NCBI RefSeq assembly: GCF_025263485.1
Contig: NZ_CP079863.1
Location: forward strand, 3,782,001-3,846,000
DNA length: 64,000 bases
Reading direction: 5' to 3'
Origin: Mycobacterium sp. SMC-2
GTDB taxonomy: Bacteria; Actinomycetota; Actinomycetes; Mycobacteriales; Mycobacteriaceae
Within the stretch, counting starts at the first letter, position 1; every line of letters starts with the position of its first letter. The position numbers and the translations under genes are program-made. The notes beneath the pieces were generated by a model. It made no database searches. It saw only the letters and a program-made list of their open reading frames with translations, and had not been told where the DNA came from. Shown here in pieces: positions 35,495 through 44,560 of the stretch.

Positions 35495-36778
35495 TCAGCC
35501 GAAAAGGCCTTGCCCGATGTAGTGACCTTCTTCGGGCGCGGGCGGCACCGCGAAGATTGCTGAGCCGATGTGGCGGATGTATTCGTTCAGCAAGTCGTGG
35601 GCGCCCAACCGGTTTTGCAGGCGAACAAAAGCTTGCGGATCTTTCTGGTACGAGATGAACAGCAGGCCGGCGTTGAGTTGGCCGTTGGCGTCGAGACCGT
35701 CGGTGTAGTTGTAGGACCGGCGCCGGATCATGATGCCGTCGTCGTTCTCCCGGGCGGCCAGGGCGATGTGGGACATGGGGTCGATGAGCGGATTTCCGTC
35801 GGCGCCCTTGGCGGCGAAGTCGGGGGTATCGAATTCGCGCTTGCCGCTCAGCGGCGCCCCTTCTTCTTTAGTGCGACCGAAGATCCGCTGCTGGTTGCCG
35901 ATGCGGTCGACGTCCCACGTCTCGAGCAGCATCCGGATCTTGCGCACGACCTGATACGTTCCGCCGTTCATCCACGGCTGGTCGCTGTCGTCGACCCAGA
36001 CGAATCGGTCGTACTCCGCATCCGTGCCGATGTTGCGTGTCCCGTCCTTGAAGCCCAGGAGATTTCGCGGGGTGTGCTGGCCCGGGCCGGCCGAGGCGCG
36101 CCCGAATCCCAGCACGGCCCAAGACGGCGAGACGGTGTCGCGGCCCAGGCGGGCCAGGTTCCGCACGGCGTGGTAGCAGACCTGAGGGTCGTCGGCGCAG
36201 GCTTGCACGGACAGGTCGCCGCCGCGCAGGCGCGGGTCAAGGTTGTCCCCGTTCAGCGGCGGCAAATCGGTGAACACGGCGGGCCGCCGCGGGGCGAGTC
36301 CGAACCGATCGTCGAACAGCGACGGCCCCAACCCGATTGTGACGGTGAGACTGGCCGGACTCAGCCCAAAGGCCTCCCCGGTGTCAAAGGGCGGCTGCAC
36401 CTCGACCTGTGGCTGCACGGTGCCGACGGGCTTCCCCCGCTGCAGGATTGCGGCCGCGGCCGACCAGCGCGCCAGCAGGGTTTGCAGCTCGGGGCGGCCG
36501 GCGCCGGCCGCCAGCGAGAAGGACATGAACATGGCGTAACGCTGTGGCGGCGTGGCGATTCCGCCCTGATGCAGCTGGCCGTAAAAGGGGTAGCTGTGAC
36601 GCAAGTCGACGTTGTCGTCCCCCCCACCGTTGCGTCCGGCGGCCAGCGAGTGACCCGCCAAGCCTCCCCCAGCGGCGCCGACCGCCGTACCGGTAAGCCC
36701 GGCCAGCATGGCGCCGCCGAGCACGCGGCGGCGCGAAACCGCTGCGGCTTCATCGGGTTCCGTCGTGTCGTTGGTCAC
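35495..36778 (-). CDS. efeB: Dye-decolorizing peroxidase EfeB, Tat-exported
   Basis: A 427-residue haem peroxidase of the Dyp family. The N terminus has a twin-arginine signal (SRRRVLGGAMLAGLTGTAVG, about 16-36), so the protein is exported folded. The Dyp signature GxxDG is seen in LGFKDGTRNIG (about residue 240), and the haem-ligand histidine region is near IDPMSHIALAARENDDG. It acts with EfeO in iron uptake. The ATG lies two bases after the efeO stop. Confidence 0.92.
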   Translation of the reverse strand: MTNDTTEPDEAAAVSRRRVLGGAMLAGLTGTAVGAAGGGLAGHSLAAGRNGGGDDNVDLRHSYPFYGQLHQGGIATPPQRYAMFMSFSLAAGAGRPELQTLLARWSAAAAILQRGKPVGTVQPQVEVQPPFDTGEAFGLSPASLTVTIGLGPSLFDDRFGLAPRRPAVFTDLPPLNGDNLDPRLRGGDLSVQACADDPQVCYHAVRNLARLGRDTVSPSWAVLGFGRASAGPGQHTPRNLLGFKDGTRNIGTDAEYDRFVWVDDSDQPWMNGGTYQVVRKIRMLLETWDVDRIGNQQRIFGRTKEEGAPLSGKREFDTPDFAAKGADGNPLIDPMSHIALAARENDDGIMIRRRSYNYTDGLDANGQLNAGLLFISYQKDPQAFVRLQNRLGAHDLLNEYIRHIGSAIFAVPPAPEEGHYIGQGLFG

Positions 36779-36780
36779 GG

Positions 36781-38025
36781 TCAGCTCGCAGACACTACTT
36801 TCGGGGCGACCGTCGACAGGCTCTGGTGCAGCGGCTGGATGACCGCGGTCAGCTTTGGCGCGTCGGTGACCTTCAGCGCGGTGGCGTAGGTGCGAAATCC
36901 GCCCAGCGCGGACGGGTCACGATAGCCGTCCAGCGTGGCGAGCACGATCTGGAATTGCCGATCGATCTGGTTGACCAGATTGGCGTCGATCTTTTCCAGG
37001 CCCGGCCGCAGCGACGCGTAGGCCTGCTGAGCGCCTTCCACGTTGCCCGAGAAGTCAACCAGGTCAATATGACTGAAGGCCTCTTCCTCACCGGTGATCT
37101 TGGTGTTCTGGATCTCCTCGACGAGGTCGCTGGCGCCGTTGGCCAAATCTTCGGGCGCGTATTGCAGCAGCGCGACGACAGCATTCAGCTTGATGACATT
37201 GCCGACCAATTCGGAGCTGAAGGCCAAGGTGGCGGGGGTGATTGCCCCGCGCTGCCATAGGTCGCGCTCGATGGCGTGGAAACCCTTCCAGCCCACCTTG
37301 GCGTCCACGGGAGTGGACTCGCGCATGTCGATTAGGTAGTCGTAACTCCCGGCATTGTCGCCGACGGCGAAGCCCATCACGATGAAGCCCCCGACGGCGG
37401 ATTCCGAACGCTCCCAGAAGAGCCGGGCTTTGGCATAAGCGGCCTTCGCGGCGTCAAGGTCGCGCGAGTGCAGGGCAGCATCGAGTGCCTTGACGCCATC
37501 ACCGAGCTGACCGATCTGCTTGACGATGTACGCCGCGTAGTTCTTGGTGCCCTCGTTGAGGATGCTCGCGACGGCGCCCGTCAGTCCCGCCGGCGCCCGG
37601 CCCGTCACCGTCAACGTCTGGTATTCGTTGCTCGCGCCGGGGCAGTACAGCTGATACGAGCCGCCGTCGAGGGTGACGGTGAAGGAAACCGGGTCCAGGC
37701 CCGGAGCGAGGTCTTCTTTCTCGCCGACGATCCGCTGGTCCCTGAGCAACTCGACTTCGCTGATCCCGGGTGCGTTCGTGTTAACCACCGTGAAGGTCAC
37801 CGGGCCGGCCGGCACGGTGGCGAGGTCGAGCGCGCAGCCTTCTCTGCCGGCGTTGTTGGCCATGGTGACCTTCACCGCGTTGGTGCCGCCGGGTTTACCG
37901 GGTTCGGCGTGGCCCGCGTCGCCGCTTTCGTGACTGCAGGCGGATGCTGCGACTGCGAGCAACACCGCGGCGGCCGCGCAAAACCCGGGAGGACGGCGCG
38001 TTCCGGCCTGACGCCCGCCGGTCAC
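36781..38025 (-). CDS. efeO: EfeO iron-uptake lipoprotein (cupredoxin plus M75 imelysin domain)
   Basis: A 414-residue exported protein with a lipobox-type signal (VLLAVAASACSHES, cysteine near residue 30). The N-terminal cupredoxin-like domain (about 45-145) ends in a YCPGAS segment. The imelysin/M75 domain (about 150-410) carries the GxHxxE-type motif in KVGWKGFHAIERDLWQRG. In EfeUOB systems it delivers iron to the EfeU permease. The start overlaps the stop of the upstream DUF3097 gene by four bases. No EfeU gene is seen on either side. Confidence 0.9.
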   Translation of the reverse strand: MTGGRQAGTRRPPGFCAAAAVLLAVAASACSHESGDAGHAEPGKPGGTNAVKVTMANNAGREGCALDLATVPAGPVTFTVVNTNAPGISEVELLRDQRIVGEKEDLAPGLDPVSFTVTLDGGSYQLYCPGASNEYQTLTVTGRAPAGLTGAVASILNEGTKNYAAYIVKQIGQLGDGVKALDAALHSRDLDAAKAAYAKARLFWERSESAVGGFIVMGFAVGDNAGSYDYLIDMRESTPVDAKVGWKGFHAIERDLWQRGAITPATLAFSSELVGNVIKLNAVVALLQYAPEDLANGASDLVEEIQNTKITGEEEAFSHIDLVDFSGNVEGAQQAYASLRPGLEKIDANLVNQIDRQFQIVLATLDGYRDPSALGGFRTYATALKVTDAPKLTAVIQPLHQSLSTVAPKVVSAS

Positions 38026-38855
38026 GGGACCGGCTGTGTCACGAAGTCGATGAGTTCCTCGACGCGTCCGATCAGCGCCGGCTCGAGGTCATTCCAGTCG
38101 CGCACCCGGGAACGGATATTGCGCCAGGCCCTGGCGATGTCCGCCTGGCTGGCGTGCGGCAGGCCGAGCGCCCGGCACGCGCCGTGCTTCCATTCGATGT
38201 GCCGCGGCACATCCGGCCAGGCCGCCAAGCCGAGCCGCTGGGGTTTCACGGCCTGCCAGATGTCGACGTAGGGATGCCCGACTACCAGGGTGTCGGTGCC
38301 GCCGGGGCCCCGCCGCACCGCCTCGGCGATCCGCGCCTCCTTTGACCCTGCGACGAGGTGATCGACGAGCACGCCAAGCCGCCGCCCCGGACCGGGTGCG
38401 AAGTCCAGCACGATGTCCACCAGGTCGTCCACGCCGCCGAGGTGCTCGACGACGACACCCTCGATCCGCAGGTCGTCCCCCCACACCTGCGCGATGAGTT
38501 CGGCGTCGTGGCGGCCCTCGACGTAGATGCGGCTGGCGCGCGCGACCCGGGCTCGGGCACCCGGCACGGCGACCGAGCCGGACGCCGTCCGCGTGGTAGC
38601 GGCAGGCGTCGTACGGCGCGGCGCGGTGAGGATCACCGGACGGCCCTCGAGCAAATAGCCAGGGCCCAAAGGGAACCCGCGCACGTGCCCGCGCCGGTCT
38701 TCCAGGTCGACCCGCCCGTACTCGACTCTCACGACCGCGCCGACATACCCGGTCTGCGCGTCCTCGACCACCAGGCCCAGGTCGGCTGGGTGCTCGGTCG
38801 AGCGGGGCTTGCGCCGGCCCGCGGCGAGGACATCGGTTCCATAGCGATCGGCCAC
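38022..38855 (-). CDS. DUF3097 family protein
   Basis: A 277-residue soluble protein of the actinobacterial DUF3097 family. The N-terminal part is beta-rich (TGYVGAVVRVEYGRVDLEDRRG). The middle has RIYVEGRHDAELIAQVWGDDLR followed by VVEHLGGVDDL and LGVLVDHLVAGSKEA, which together resemble the Glu and Asp motifs of a TOPRIM fold. The C-terminal part has VGHPYVDIWQAVKP. The function is not known. The stop overlaps the efeO start by four bases, so it is probably co-transcribed with the iron genes. Confidence 0.82.
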   Translation of the reverse strand: MADRYGTDVLAAGRRKPRSTEHPADLGLVVEDAQTGYVGAVVRVEYGRVDLEDRRGHVRGFPLGPGYLLEGRPVILTAPRRTTPAATTRTASGSVAVPGARARVARASRIYVEGRHDAELIAQVWGDDLRIEGVVVEHLGGVDDLVDIVLDFAPGPGRRLGVLVDHLVAGSKEARIAEAVRRGPGGTDTLVVGHPYVDIWQAVKPQRLGLAAWPDVPRHIEWKHGACRALGLPHASQADIARAWRNIRSRVRDWNDLEPALIGRVEELIDFVTQPVP

Positions 38856-39074
38856 GCGGCAATACTAGAAAGCCTTGCGGCCAAACGCCGTTACGGCGCG
38901 CCCGCTGGAACAGCATCGTGGCGAAGATCGCTCTCGCAGTCCGCGCCGCCACCGGGTAAAAAATGTGTTTTAACTGTGTGGCGTTACTGAGCAGATGACG
39001 TTGCCGATGGTACGTTGCTAGTTGTAAGAACTGCCGCACATTCTCAACATCGCGGCGGTGAGCGAGGTGGGACT

Positions 39075-39362
39075 ATGGACCTGGCCCATTGGGTGTCGAG
39101 CATTGTGGCCTTCGTGCGGGCCGGCTATCCCGCCGGCATGCCGCCGTCCAGATATGCGCCCGTGGCGGCCTTGGCTCGCCGACGACTTTGCGACGACGAG
39201 ATCAGCGCCATCGCAAGCAAACTCATGAAGCGTCAATTCTGGCCGATCAACCCAGTCGATATCGGCGTGGAAATCATTCGTGTCTCCAACCAGTTGCCGT
39301 TGCCTGCTGACGTGCAGCGCGTCGAACATCGCCTCGACGAGATCCGCTGCGCGCGTGGATGA
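39075..39362 (+). CDS. DUF3349 family protein
   Basis: A 95-residue helical protein of the mycobacterial DUF3349 family. It shows WVSSIVAFVRAGYPAGMPPSRYAPVAALARRRLCDDEISAIASKLM and ends with LPLPADVQRVEHRLDEIR, matching the family pattern. The open frame starts at 39015, but similarity begins at ATG 39075, which has a GGAGG-like GCGAGGTGGG upstream. No enzymatic motif is seen. The gene is divergent from the DUF3097 gene, with a 219-base gap that holds no other gene. Confidence 0.85.
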   Translation: MDLAHWVSSIVAFVRAGYPAGMPPSRYAPVAALARRRLCDDEISAIASKLMKRQFWPINPVDIGVEIIRVSNQLPLPADVQRVEHRLDEIRCARG

Positions 39363-39387
39363 GCGTCACCGCGGGATCTGATTCTGC

Positions 39388-40365
39388 TCAAGGGCCGCCT
39401 TTCACCGGGCCGCCGCACGCGGTTAGATAGTCCGGGTAGCTCCACGTCCGCAGAAACTGTTGGCCCGCCTGCAATCCTCGTTGATAGAGGGCGTCACGTT
39501 CCTCGGCGCTGATTTCGAAGTCGATCGGGCTGACCTCTTCGGCGGGAACGAAGATAGTGCGGCGCACCGTGCACGGATCATCGATGTAGGCGTTGTCCTG
39601 ATTGCTGACCAGTGTCTCAATCGCGGCGATTCCCAACGATACTGGCCCATGAACGGGGCGGGTGGGCGGAATGCCGGGACGCGCGGACAGGCGGATCCCG
39701 AATGTCGGCCATCGCGGCTCCGCGCCGGGGCGGTCGAACAATTCCACCGGGAAATCGGACAGCAAGCCGCCGTCGACCCAGGTGGCGCCGCCCACCCTGA
39801 CGGGTTGGAACACATACGGAATCGCCGATGAGGCGTGCACGGCGCGGGCCACCGAAAAGTCGTCGGGGTCGATCCCATAGGAAGCGAGATCCCACGGGAT
39901 GCGCACCAGCCGGCGGCGGGACAGGTCACTGGCCGTCACCACGAGCGACCAGGCGAACTGCTCCGGCTCCTCACCGGTGCGCAAGTCACCGAATGTCCGC
40001 ACACCCAAGTCAGCGAGCAAACCGGCGAGCAGCCGTTCCAAGTAGGCCCCGCAGTAGACACCGTCGGACACCAGCAGGGACAGCCCCCCACCGATCAGTG
40101 GCACGTGCCCGATCAGGCTGCGATCCAGGAACTTCCGGTAGTCGATGGACCGCATCACTTCTGCGAGCTGGCTCAGCGGTTCACCCGCGACCTGTAACGC
40201 CGCTACCAGTGCCGCGACGACCGCGCCCGCGCTGCTACCCGCCACGCGGGGGAACCGGTAGCCGGCGCCGGACAGCGCATCGACTGCACCGACCAGCCCG
40301 ATCCCCCGGACGCCGCCGCCCTCACACACCAGATCGGCGCGGGATATGCTCACGTCCGCCACCAT
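39388..40365 (-). CDS. Patatin-like phospholipase
   Basis: A 325-residue serine lipase/acyl hydrolase of the patatin family. It has the oxyanion loop CEGGGVRGIG (about residue 13), the nucleophile in VAGSSAGAVVA (about 40) and the catalytic aspartate in TWVDGGLLSDFP (about 185). ATG 40365 has a strong GAGGGGG nine bases upstream; the open frame extends into the ATPase gene without similarity. It ends the ABC-transporter gene run, 13 bases after the ATPase stop. From memory this matches the gene order at Rv2037c. Confidence 0.88.
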   Translation of the reverse strand: MVADVSISRADLVCEGGGVRGIGLVGAVDALSGAGYRFPRVAGSSAGAVVAALVAALQVAGEPLSQLAEVMRSIDYRKFLDRSLIGHVPLIGGGLSLLVSDGVYCGAYLERLLAGLLADLGVRTFGDLRTGEEPEQFAWSLVVTASDLSRRRLVRIPWDLASYGIDPDDFSVARAVHASSAIPYVFQPVRVGGATWVDGGLLSDFPVELFDRPGAEPRWPTFGIRLSARPGIPPTRPVHGPVSLGIAAIETLVSNQDNAYIDDPCTVRRTIFVPAEEVSPIDFEISAEERDALYQRGLQAGQQFLRTWSYPDYLTACGGPVKGGP

Positions 40366-40378
40366 ATCCCTTACCCCC

Positions 40379-41449
40379 TCAACAGATTCGCCGGCCATCC
40401 ACGCCGAAGAAGTGCAGGTGCCCCGGTTCCGGATGCAGGCGCACCCGGCTGCCCTTCTCGGGCGGCCGGCGCGCGTCGGCGCGTGCGACGACGGGCTGGT
40501 CGATGACCTTGCCGGAGCCGGTAATTCGGCCATAGAGGTAGGCGTCCGCCCCAAGCTCCTCGACCACGTCGACCTCCATCTCGACGCCCTGGCCGCCCAG
40601 CTCGAAGTGCTCGGGGCGGACCCCCACCACGACTTCGCTCGCGGTAGCGGCGAGTTCGCGCGGTAGCGGGATCGGCCAATCCCCCAACGACACAGCGGAA
40701 TCGGCGATCGGCAAGGTGAACAGGTTCATCGCCGGCGACCCGATGAAACCCGCGACGAAGACGTTGGCCGGGTTGCGGTACAGCTCGCGCGGCGCGGCGA
40801 ACTGTTGCAGCACACCGTCGCGCAAAACCGCGACGCGGTCCCCCATGGTCATCGCCTCGACCTGGTCGTGGGTGACGTAGACGGTGGTGGTGCCGAGCCG
40901 CCGTTGCAGCGCCGCGATCTGGTTACGGGTTTGGACGCGCAGTTTGGCATCGAGGTTCGACAGCGGCTCGTCCATCAGGAAGACCTGCGGGCGGCGCACG
41001 ATGGCGCGGCCCATCGCCACCCGCTGGCGTTGCCCACCGGAGAGGTCCTTCGGCTTGCGGTCCAGATATGGCTGCAGGTCAAGCAGTTTCGCCGCGTCCA
41101 GGACACGGTCGCGAATGTCGGCCTTCGGTGTCTTGGCGATTTTCAAGGCGAAGCCCATATTCTGCGCCACCGTCATGTGCGGGTAGAGCGCGTAATTCTG
41201 GAAAACCATCGCGACGTCGCGGTCCTTGGGATCGACGGTGGTGACGTCGCGGTCGCCAATCCGGATCCGCCCGGAGTCCAGCGTTTCCAGCCCGGCCACC
41301 ATGCGGAGCGAGGTCGTCTTGCCGCATCCGGAGGGACCGACGAGCACGACGAACTCGCCGTCGCCGACTTCCAAGTCGAGACTGTCCAGGGCCGGGCGGT
41401 CCGCTCCGGCGTAACGCCGCGTCGCTTGCTCGAAAGTTACTGATGCCAT
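40379..41449 (-). CDS. Carbohydrate ABC transporter ATPase (UgpC/MalK type)
   Basis: A 356-residue ATPase. Walker A is GPSGCGKTT (about 38), followed by the Q-loop VFQNYALYPH, the signature LSGGQRQRVAMGRA, Walker B VFLMDEPLSNLD and the H-loop VTHDQVEAMTM. The C-terminal OB-fold regulatory domain (about 235-356) is typical of MalK-like subunits. It powers the importer formed with the two permeases and binding protein directly upstream. Resembles Rv2038c from memory of gene order. Confidence 0.94.
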   Translation of the reverse strand: MASVTFEQATRRYAGADRPALDSLDLEVGDGEFVVLVGPSGCGKTTSLRMVAGLETLDSGRIRIGDRDVTTVDPKDRDVAMVFQNYALYPHMTVAQNMGFALKIAKTPKADIRDRVLDAAKLLDLQPYLDRKPKDLSGGQRQRVAMGRAIVRRPQVFLMDEPLSNLDAKLRVQTRNQIAALQRRLGTTTVYVTHDQVEAMTMGDRVAVLRDGVLQQFAAPRELYRNPANVFVAGFIGSPAMNLFTLPIADSAVSLGDWPIPLPRELAATASEVVVGVRPEHFELGGQGVEMEVDVVEELGADAYLYGRITGSGKVIDQPVVARADARRPPEKGSRVRLHPEPGHLHFFGVDGRRIC

Positions 41450-41452
41450 GGC

Positions 41453-42295
41453 TTATCCGTTGAGTCCCGTGACCGCGATACCCCTGACAAAGGAACGCTG
41501 CGCGATCGCATAGATGATGACCAGCGGCACCATGATCAGTATCGAAGCCGCCATGATTATCGGCCAGCGTGCGACATACTCGCCCCGCAGCCGTACCAGG
41601 CCGAGCGTCAGCGTCGCCAGGCTGTTGCGCTGGAGCATCAGCAGTGGCCACAGGAAGTCGTTCCAGACGTTGACCCACGTGAGCACCGCCAACACCATCA
41701 CCGCGGGACGCGCGTGGGGCAGCAGGATTCGCCAGTAGATCTGCCAGGGCGAGCAGCCGTCCAGTATCGCCGCCTCCTCCAGGTCGGTCGGCAGCGTCCG
41801 AAAGAACTGGCGCATCAGGTAGGTGCCGAAGGCGCTGCCGAACAGGCCAGGCACGATCATCGACCAGGGAGTGTCGACCCAGCCGACCGTCCGCATCAAG
41901 ATGAACTGAGGGATCACGGTCACCGTCAGCGGCACCATCAATGTGCCCAGATACAGCACGAACAACGTGTCACGACCGCGAAATTGCAGCCGGGCGAAGG
42001 CGTATCCGGCCAACGAGCAGAAGAAGACCTGCCCAGCCGTCACGCACCCCGCGTACAGCACGGTGTTGAAGAACATCCTCGCGAAGGGCATCAGCGAGAA
42101 CACCTCGGTGTAGTTGGACCACCGCGGGTGCGCCGGCAACAGCCGTGGCTCGGTGATCTCACCTTCCCTCTTCAACGAGCCGGAAACCGCCCACGCGATC
42201 GGGAACAACCAGCACCAGGCGATGGCGATCAGCGCGGTGTAGACCAGCACGCCACGAACGACATTGCGGGTGAACAACCGCTCAGCTGAGGCCAC
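41453..42295 (-). CDS. Carbohydrate ABC transporter permease (MalG type)
   Basis: A 280-residue permease with six membrane helices. The EAA loop reads DLEEAAILDGCSPWQIYWRILLPHARPA (about residue 175). The start is GTG (complement of 42293-42295) behind GGGAGAG, and it overlaps the stop of the previous permease by 14 bases. It is located three bases before the ATPase gene. Confidence 0.92.
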   Translation of the reverse strand: MASAERLFTRNVVRGVLVYTALIAIAWCWLFPIAWAVSGSLKREGEITEPRLLPAHPRWSNYTEVFSLMPFARMFFNTVLYAGCVTAGQVFFCSLAGYAFARLQFRGRDTLFVLYLGTLMVPLTVTVIPQFILMRTVGWVDTPWSMIVPGLFGSAFGTYLMRQFFRTLPTDLEEAAILDGCSPWQIYWRILLPHARPAVMVLAVLTWVNVWNDFLWPLLMLQRNSLATLTLGLVRLRGEYVARWPIIMAASILIMVPLVIIYAIAQRSFVRGIAVTGLNG

Positions 42296-43241
42296 GAGAA
42301 CTCTCCCACGACCGTTGCCGGGTGATCCGCAGCTGCACCACCGTCAGCATCAGCAAGATGGCGAACATCACCCACGCCAGCGCGGACGCGTACCCGAATT
42401 CCAGGAAGGAGAACGCATGCTGGAAAAGCATGATGCCCAGGACGTACGTGGCGGTTTCGGGCCCGCCGTTCGCACCGTTGAGCACGTAAACCAGGTCGAA
42501 GGCCTGGAATGCGTGGATGATCGAGATGACGCCGACAAATGATATCGACCCGCGGATCAGCGGCACCGTGATGGACACGAACTGCCGTATCTCGCCCGCC
42601 CCGTCGATTCGGGCCGCCTCATAGACCGTCTCGGGAACCCCCTGCATCGCCGCGAGCAAGATGACGGTGGCGAACGGCACGCTGCGCCACACGCTGACGA
42701 TGCACAGCGAGGCCATCGCCCATCGGGGTTCGACAAGCCACGGGACCGGGCCGATCCCGAGCCAACCCAGCATGATGTTGAGCAACCCGTTGTCCGTGTC
42801 GAAGACGAACTGCCACACCACCGCCATCACCACCGACGAGATGGCCAGCGGCAGAAAGACAATGGTACGGAAAATGCCGATGCCCCTGATTTTTCGGTTC
42901 AGCACGCCGGCCACGACCAGGCTGACGACGATGGTCGGCACCACGGTCCCGAGGGTGAAGATCACGGTGTTGCGCACGGCGATGAGAAAGAGCGGGTCCG
43001 AGGTGATCAGCTCTTGGAAGTTCTTCAGACCCAAGAACTTCGGTGGTCTGAAGACGTCCCACCGCTGAAAGCTCATGTACAGCGAGAATCCGAGCGGAAA
43101 AAGCATGAACACCGCGACGGCCGCCAGGTTCGGGGCCACGAAAAGACGACCGGCCCGGGCCCGCCGCCGCCAGGGACCCGCGCCCTTGGCGGGTCTGCGG
43201 GTGACGGTGCCGGGAGCGCGACCGGTATCGACCGATGTCAT
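42282..43241 (-). CDS. Carbohydrate ABC transporter permease (MalF type)
   Basis: A 319-residue permease with a basic N-terminal stretch and six membrane helices. The EAA loop reads VYEAARIDGAGEIRQFVSITVPLIR (about residue 220). ATG 43241 overlaps the binding-protein stop by four bases; the open frame further upstream has no similarity. Partner of the permease at 41453. Confidence 0.92.
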   Translation of the reverse strand: MTSVDTGRAPGTVTRRPAKGAGPWRRRARAGRLFVAPNLAAVAVFMLFPLGFSLYMSFQRWDVFRPPKFLGLKNFQELITSDPLFLIAVRNTVIFTLGTVVPTIVVSLVVAGVLNRKIRGIGIFRTIVFLPLAISSVVMAVVWQFVFDTDNGLLNIMLGWLGIGPVPWLVEPRWAMASLCIVSVWRSVPFATVILLAAMQGVPETVYEAARIDGAGEIRQFVSITVPLIRGSISFVGVISIIHAFQAFDLVYVLNGANGGPETATYVLGIMLFQHAFSFLEFGYASALAWVMFAILLMLTVVQLRITRQRSWESSRGLS

Positions 43242-44560
43242 GGGTTGCGTAACACCTCGTCGATGGCGGGCGACAGACCGGCCAAGGATGCGGCGGGCCG
43301 CGATCCGCGCAGCACGGGTCCGAAGCTGCGGTCCATCAAGGCGACGATCTTCTCCCACGCCGGGGTGACCGGCAGGCCTTCGGAGTAGGCCGGTCCTTGG
43401 GTGAGCACGGCGAGATTGCCGACGTTCTGGTGAGCCCTGGCGAATCCGGCCGAATTGACCGCGGATCGCAGCACCGGCACGAACAGGCTGGATTCACCGA
43501 TCAACGCCTGCCCGACGGGCCCGGTCGCGAATTTCACGAATTGCCATGCCTGCTCCTTGCGTGGACTGCTTGCGGAAATCGCCAGCCCCGTCGACCCGAT
43601 GTTGGAGTGGGCGGGCTGTCCCTGCCGGCGGGGCCCCACCGGCAACGGGGTGACGTCGAAATCCAGGCCGTCGGCCCGGATGAAGGTCTGGTGCCGCCAG
43701 TGGCCGCCCATCGCCAGCGCCGCCCTGCCCGCCGCGAACAGATCCGGCGTCGACATCGACTGCACCTCCGACGCATTGGGCGCCACCCGGTGTTTGTTGG
43801 CCAGGTCGGCGTAGAACTGCACCGCCTCGGTGAAGGCGCTGTCACCAAAGTTGAAGTGGACCGGGTTCTTCAGCGGGGTGGACCACGGCACCCCGTTGTT
43901 CATGGCGAACAGGCCCGCCGAATAGTACGAGACGAACATGTTCACGAAACCCCACTGGGTCACCCGGCCGGAGCGATCGCGCTTGGTGAGCGCGGCGGCG
44001 GTGTCCAAGAAGTCCGTGAAGGTCCACGGCCGCTCCCACGTTCTGGGCGGTGGCGGCACCCCGGCCTCGGCGAACAGCCGCTTGTTGTAGAACAGGTAGT
44101 TGCCGGACCATTGCTCAGGAAAGGCGTATTGGCCTCCGTTGAAGGTGAAGCAGTCATACAGCGCCCCGATGCCGTCCGATTTCAGCGTGGCCGCGAACGC
44201 CTGATCGCCGGCCAGCATCGTGTTGAGGTCCAGCAGCACACCGCGGGCGGCCAGCTCGGCGTACGTCAGTTCCCACGTCATCAACACGTCCGGGCACCTG
44301 CCACCCGCGCAGAACGTCGACAGCTGCTGCATCACGCCCGGAGCCGAAAGCACCGGGCGGACCTTGATGTCGGGATGGCGGCGCTGAAACTCGTCGACGA
44401 TGCGGATCCTGGCATCGCGTTCGTCGGGGTTGGCCGCGAAGAAGAACGTCAACGCGTCTTCTTGTGGGGCGCAGCCGGCGGCCCACGGTGCCAGCGATGC
44501 CGCGGTCAGAGCGCCGGCACCACGCAGCAGGCCACGCCGTGCGAACGGCTTATCGAGCAT
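43238..44560 (-). CDS. Extracellular solute-binding lipoprotein of the sugar ABC importer
   Basis: A 440-residue binding protein of the carbohydrate family. The N terminus has a twin-arginine-like ARRGLLRGAGALTAASLAPWAAGC with lipobox AAGC (cysteine near residue 30), suggesting Tat export and lipid anchoring. The domain begins LTFFFAANPDERDARIRIVDEFQRRHPDIKV. ATG 44560 has GGAAGGACC upstream and gives nearly the length I recall for Rv2041c. Its start overlaps the 3' end of the sigma-factor gene by 11 bases. The sugar is unknown. Confidence 0.91.
   Translation of the reverse strand: MLDKPFARRGLLRGAGALTAASLAPWAAGCAPQEDALTFFFAANPDERDARIRIVDEFQRRHPDIKVRPVLSAPGVMQQLSTFCAGGRCPDVLMTWELTYAELAARGVLLDLNTMLAGDQAFAATLKSDGIGALYDCFTFNGGQYAFPEQWSGNYLFYNKRLFAEAGVPPPPRTWERPWTFTDFLDTAAALTKRDRSGRVTQWGFVNMFVSYYSAGLFAMNNGVPWSTPLKNPVHFNFGDSAFTEAVQFYADLANKHRVAPNASEVQSMSTPDLFAAGRAALAMGGHWRHQTFIRADGLDFDVTPLPVGPRRQGQPAHSNIGSTGLAISASSPRKEQAWQFVKFATGPVGQALIGESSLFVPVLRSAVNSAGFARAHQNVGNLAVLTQGPAYSEGLPVTPAWEKIVALMDRSFGPVLRGSRPAASLAGLSPAIDEVLRNP

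Noticed and set aside
40366..40554. N-terminal extension of the patatin frame
   Set aside because: It lies within the ATPase gene in another frame; the strong ribosome binding site points to ATG 40365.
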